A stretch of DNA of 64,000 bases from G963701675 sp963701675 (GTDB lineage: Bacteria > Planctomycetota > Planctomycetia > Gemmatales > Gemmataceae). Under the pieces are notes generated by a model. It made no database searches. It had not been told where the DNA came from and saw only the letters and a program-made list of their open reading frames with translations. The stretch covers positions 6,758,001 to 6,822,000 of the forward strand of contig OY969623.1 of the NCBI GenBank assembly GCA_963701675.1, read 5' to 3'. The position numbers were made by a program, and so were the translations under genes. This document shows, piece after piece, positions 62,065 to 64,000 of this stretch. Each line of letters begins with the position of its first letter. Position 1 is the first letter of the stretch.

Positions 62065-62961
62065 ATGTCCCTCAATGAATCCGCAGACTGCTCGACCTCA
62101 GTGTGCACGGTAGGCGCCCCGCCGTGCGCGGCTACCCAAAATGCCTGCCTGGTGCAAATCTATCCATCCGGTCCCGGTGCGGGTATCCGCCATATTATGG
62201 GCGAATTACCTTTGACTATCGGTCGGGCCGAGGACTGTAGTGTGCGCTTGGAAGATGAGACCACGTCGCGACATCATACTCGGATCGAGCTCAGTCCCCA
62301 GGGCTATTGGGTAGTAGATTTGCGAAGTACCAATGGGACGTATGTCAACAATGCGCCGGCAACGCGCCACCTCTTGCAAAACGGCGACCAGGTGCACGTG
62401 GGCAATTATATCTTTCGTTATCTCGCCGGCGGCAATGTTGAAAACGATTATCATGAAGAAATCTACCGGATGACGATTATCGACGGCCTCACCGGCGCAC
62501 ACAACAAGCGCTACTTGATGGAGTTTCTCGATCAAGAATTGGCTCGCTCGCAGCGTTTCAATCGGCCGCTTGCTCTCGTGCTTTTTGACCTTGACCACTT
62601 CAAAGCCATTAACGATCAAAGAGGGCGTTGGTGTGGCGACTACACGCTGTCCGCCGTCACGGCGCTTGCGAGGACCGTCATAAAACGAGGGGACTTACTG
62701 GCCCGTTACGGAGGCGAGGAGTTTGCTGTCGTTCTGCCCGAAGCGGAGCCGGGTCATGCCCGCGAGATCGCCGGGCGGATCAGGGCTCTGATCGAACAAG
62801 AGCAGTTCGTTTTTGATAAGGCGTCATACCGCCTCACCATCAGTCTCGGCGTTGCCTTTACGACGGGACGTAATGCCGTGAAGGCTGACGAGCTCATCCG
62901 GCAGGCGGACGGCAAACTCTGCGTCGCCAAGCGACTCGGACGCAACCGCGTTGTGGCGTGA
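62065..62961 (+). CDS. FHA-GGDEF diguanylate cyclase, copy 2
   Basis: 298 residues. FHA: TIGRAEDCSVRLEDETTSRHH, DLRSTNGTYVNN. GGDEF domain: FDLDHFKAINDQRGRW, ARYGGEEFAVVLPE, ISLGVA. The inhibitory site reads KRGD rather than RxxD. It is a clear paralogue of copy 1 in all regions, including the shared segment NGDxxxVGNYIFRYLxGGN. The stretch HVCGDHALC of copy 1 is WCGDYTLS here. Both likely answer the same phospho-signal with different sensitivity (inference). Confidence 0.88.
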   Translation: MSLNESADCSTSVCTVGAPPCAATQNACLVQIYPSGPGAGIRHIMGELPLTIGRAEDCSVRLEDETTSRHHTRIELSPQGYWVVDLRSTNGTYVNNAPATRHLLQNGDQVHVGNYIFRYLAGGNVENDYHEEIYRMTIIDGLTGAHNKRYLMEFLDQELARSQRFNRPLALVLFDLDHFKAINDQRGRWCGDYTLSAVTALARTVIKRGDLLARYGGEEFAVVLPEAEPGHAREIAGRIRALIEQEQFVFDKASYRLTISLGVAFTTGRNAVKADELIRQADGKLCVAKRLGRNRVVA

Positions 62962-63136
62962 TCCTCTGTGCCGGCACGTTCATCCGCTTCAACCCATCAT
63001 TGCAGCCAGCTAGAAAAACGGGACGCAGCCAATCCCGTTCGGCACGAGATTTGCGCTCTGGTTTTTCACCAAAGAATCGGCAGATTTTGCGGGAATTGGA
63101 CTTGCGCCAGGGCGGTCGAGCGCGCATACCTAGAGC

Positions 63137-63736
63137 ATGGTGCGCCGCCAAGCCAGTAAGATCCGCGACAGCGACATCGTCGGGCTGAAGTATTTCGACC
63201 GGCTCATGCCGCTGTTGGAGCGCTTGCACGATGTCGGGACGCAACGGGATCGCGCGGGCAATCGCACGCTGTTCTTCGACCAGTACTGCGCCTACATCCT
63301 GTTGTTCCTGTTCAATCCGATCGTCACGTCGCTGCGCGGCATCCAGCAGGCCGGCGAACTGAAAAAGGTGCAGAAAAAACTGAGCTGCCCGCGCGCTTCG
63401 CTCGGCTCGCTCTCGGAAGCCACGCAAATCTTCGACCCCGAGCCAGTCCAACAAATCGCCCGTGAACTGGCCAGCCAACTCGAATCCTTGGGGCAGGATC
63501 GCCAGTTTCCCGAAGTCAAGCACTTAATCACCGCGGTCGATGGCACGGTCGTGAAGACGCTATCGCGCATCGTGCAGGCCGCCTACTTGAAATCTCCTAG
63601 CGATGGCCGCTCGTTTAGCGCCTGGCGACTGCATACGCACTTCGAGATCGAACGCGGCCTGCCTGTCCGCATTGACGTCACCAGCGCCGGCAACCAGGGA
63701 CTTTCCCGAAAACGCTGGCCGACTGAGTTATTGTAG
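63137..63736 (+). pseudogene. IS4-type transposase, 3'-truncated
   Basis: ATG 63137 gives MVRRQASKIRDSDIVGLKYF, YILLFLFNPIVTSLRGIQQ, KLSCPRASLGSLSEATQIF and ITAVDGTVVKTLSRI (first catalytic Asp). After IDVTSAGNQG the sequence departs from the family (LSRKRWPTELL and stop), with DD(E) residues missing. Only the first 200 residues of about 450-500 remain, so the element is inactive unless helped in trans. Confidence 0.75.
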
Positions 63737-63838
63737 GCACTAATGTCATCGCGCCCATTGTACGCGTTTCCGATCTGCCTTTGCTGTTCGTGTGCGCGCT
63801 GATTCCGTTTACTGGCGCCACTATGGTCCCGCTAATTT

Positions 63839-64000
63839 CATGTTCTTGCCGTAGAGCCCATCAAGGTCACCGACCTTGACTTGCCCCGCAGCGCCGCAAT
63901 TTTCACGCACGCCTGATATAACTCCGGCGCAACGGCAAACAACCGGGCATGCCGATTGTTACCAGGTCGCCCGGAAAATGGAGGCGTTCCCTTTCCGTCT
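63839..64000 (-). other. Open frame reaching the right edge, uncertain
   Basis: On the minus strand a frame from the edge reads PPFSGRPGNNRHARLFAVA, ELYQACVKIAALRG and ends at a stop near 63839. It could be the C-terminus of a gene lying outside the window, or another transposon scrap; too short to judge. Confidence 0.25.

Noticed and set aside
1..64000. CRISPR arrays, rRNA genes and replication origin
   Set aside because: No regularly spaced repeat-spacer pattern, no rRNA-like sequence and no DnaA-box cluster were seen; the only regular repeats lie inside the Ig-domain gene.

Overview
The window reads as chromosomal DNA of a planctomycete. Three very large secreted proteins carry the N-terminal signature seen in this phylum (RRYFQPRIEGLESR, RFRPRLETLESRLVP, RFRPHLEILERRQLL). 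There is also a membrane-anchored Ser/Thr kinase with TPRs, a very long HEAT-repeat protein, RND efflux adaptors with a WCxxHxxPExxC motif, a futalosine-route menaquinone gene and a bacterial ubiquitin-like operon. I cannot name the species.

Layout. 0-5.5 kb: two nucleotide-sugar epimerase genes, a double-CXXCG protein, a radical SAM/B12 protein and a Uma2-type nuclease. 5.5-15.7 kb: a metallophosphoesterase, then a heavy-metal efflux locus (Cys-rich exported protein, two CzcB-like adaptors, CzcA-like pump, His/Cys-rich lipoprotein, outer-membrane channel). 15.7-20.6 kb: a VapBC-like pair and a large exported protein with six Ig-like repeats. 20.7-26.9 kb: a membrane protein, MqnD, and a coupled set of tyrosine-phosphatase-like protein, LPG-synthase-type membrane protein, GT2 glycosyltransferase and DoxX-like membrane protein.

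27-35.3 kb is rearranged accessory DNA: a 1,285-codon HEAT gene whose 3' end is fused out of frame to a DUF1800 remnant, an RHS/YD-repeat core with a nonsense codon and a C-terminal toxin-like tip, a second orphan metallopeptidase-like tip, and a small gene after each tip that could encode immunity. 35.3-38 kb: tRNA-Ser(CGA) next to a tyrosine integrase, an excisionase-like HTH protein and two unknown genes, a typical integrated-element end.

38.6-42.1 kb is the most interesting part: an operon for a ubiquitin-like modifier, an E2-like protein that appears joined to a 15-Cys RING-like zinc domain, a JAB/JAMM peptidase with a complete HxHx7Sx2D motif, an E1-like ThiF enzyme, and four small proteins of unknown function, two of them outside the usual size range of gene finders. 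Three short frame breaks interrupt this operon. Each is corrected by restoring one or two bases, and each repair gives a family-like protein.

43-50.9 kb: an S9 peptidase, an esterase with an in-frame TGA, an intact IS5-type element (892 bp, TTA duplication), a 5'-truncated oxalate decarboxylase joined to a broken ankyrin gene, and an IS4 remnant. 50.9-63 kb: an FHA-EAL phosphodiesterase, a matrixin-like secreted protease, a PPC-domain exported protein in an operon with the kinase, and two FHA-GGDEF diguanylate cyclases. FHA domains bind phosphothreonine, so these genes may form one kinase/c-di-GMP circuit (inference). A truncated IS4-type transposase closes the window.

Several otherwise well-conserved genes are broken by single missing bases, some in homopolymer runs. 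This looks more like residual assembly indels than real decay, but only read-level data can decide.
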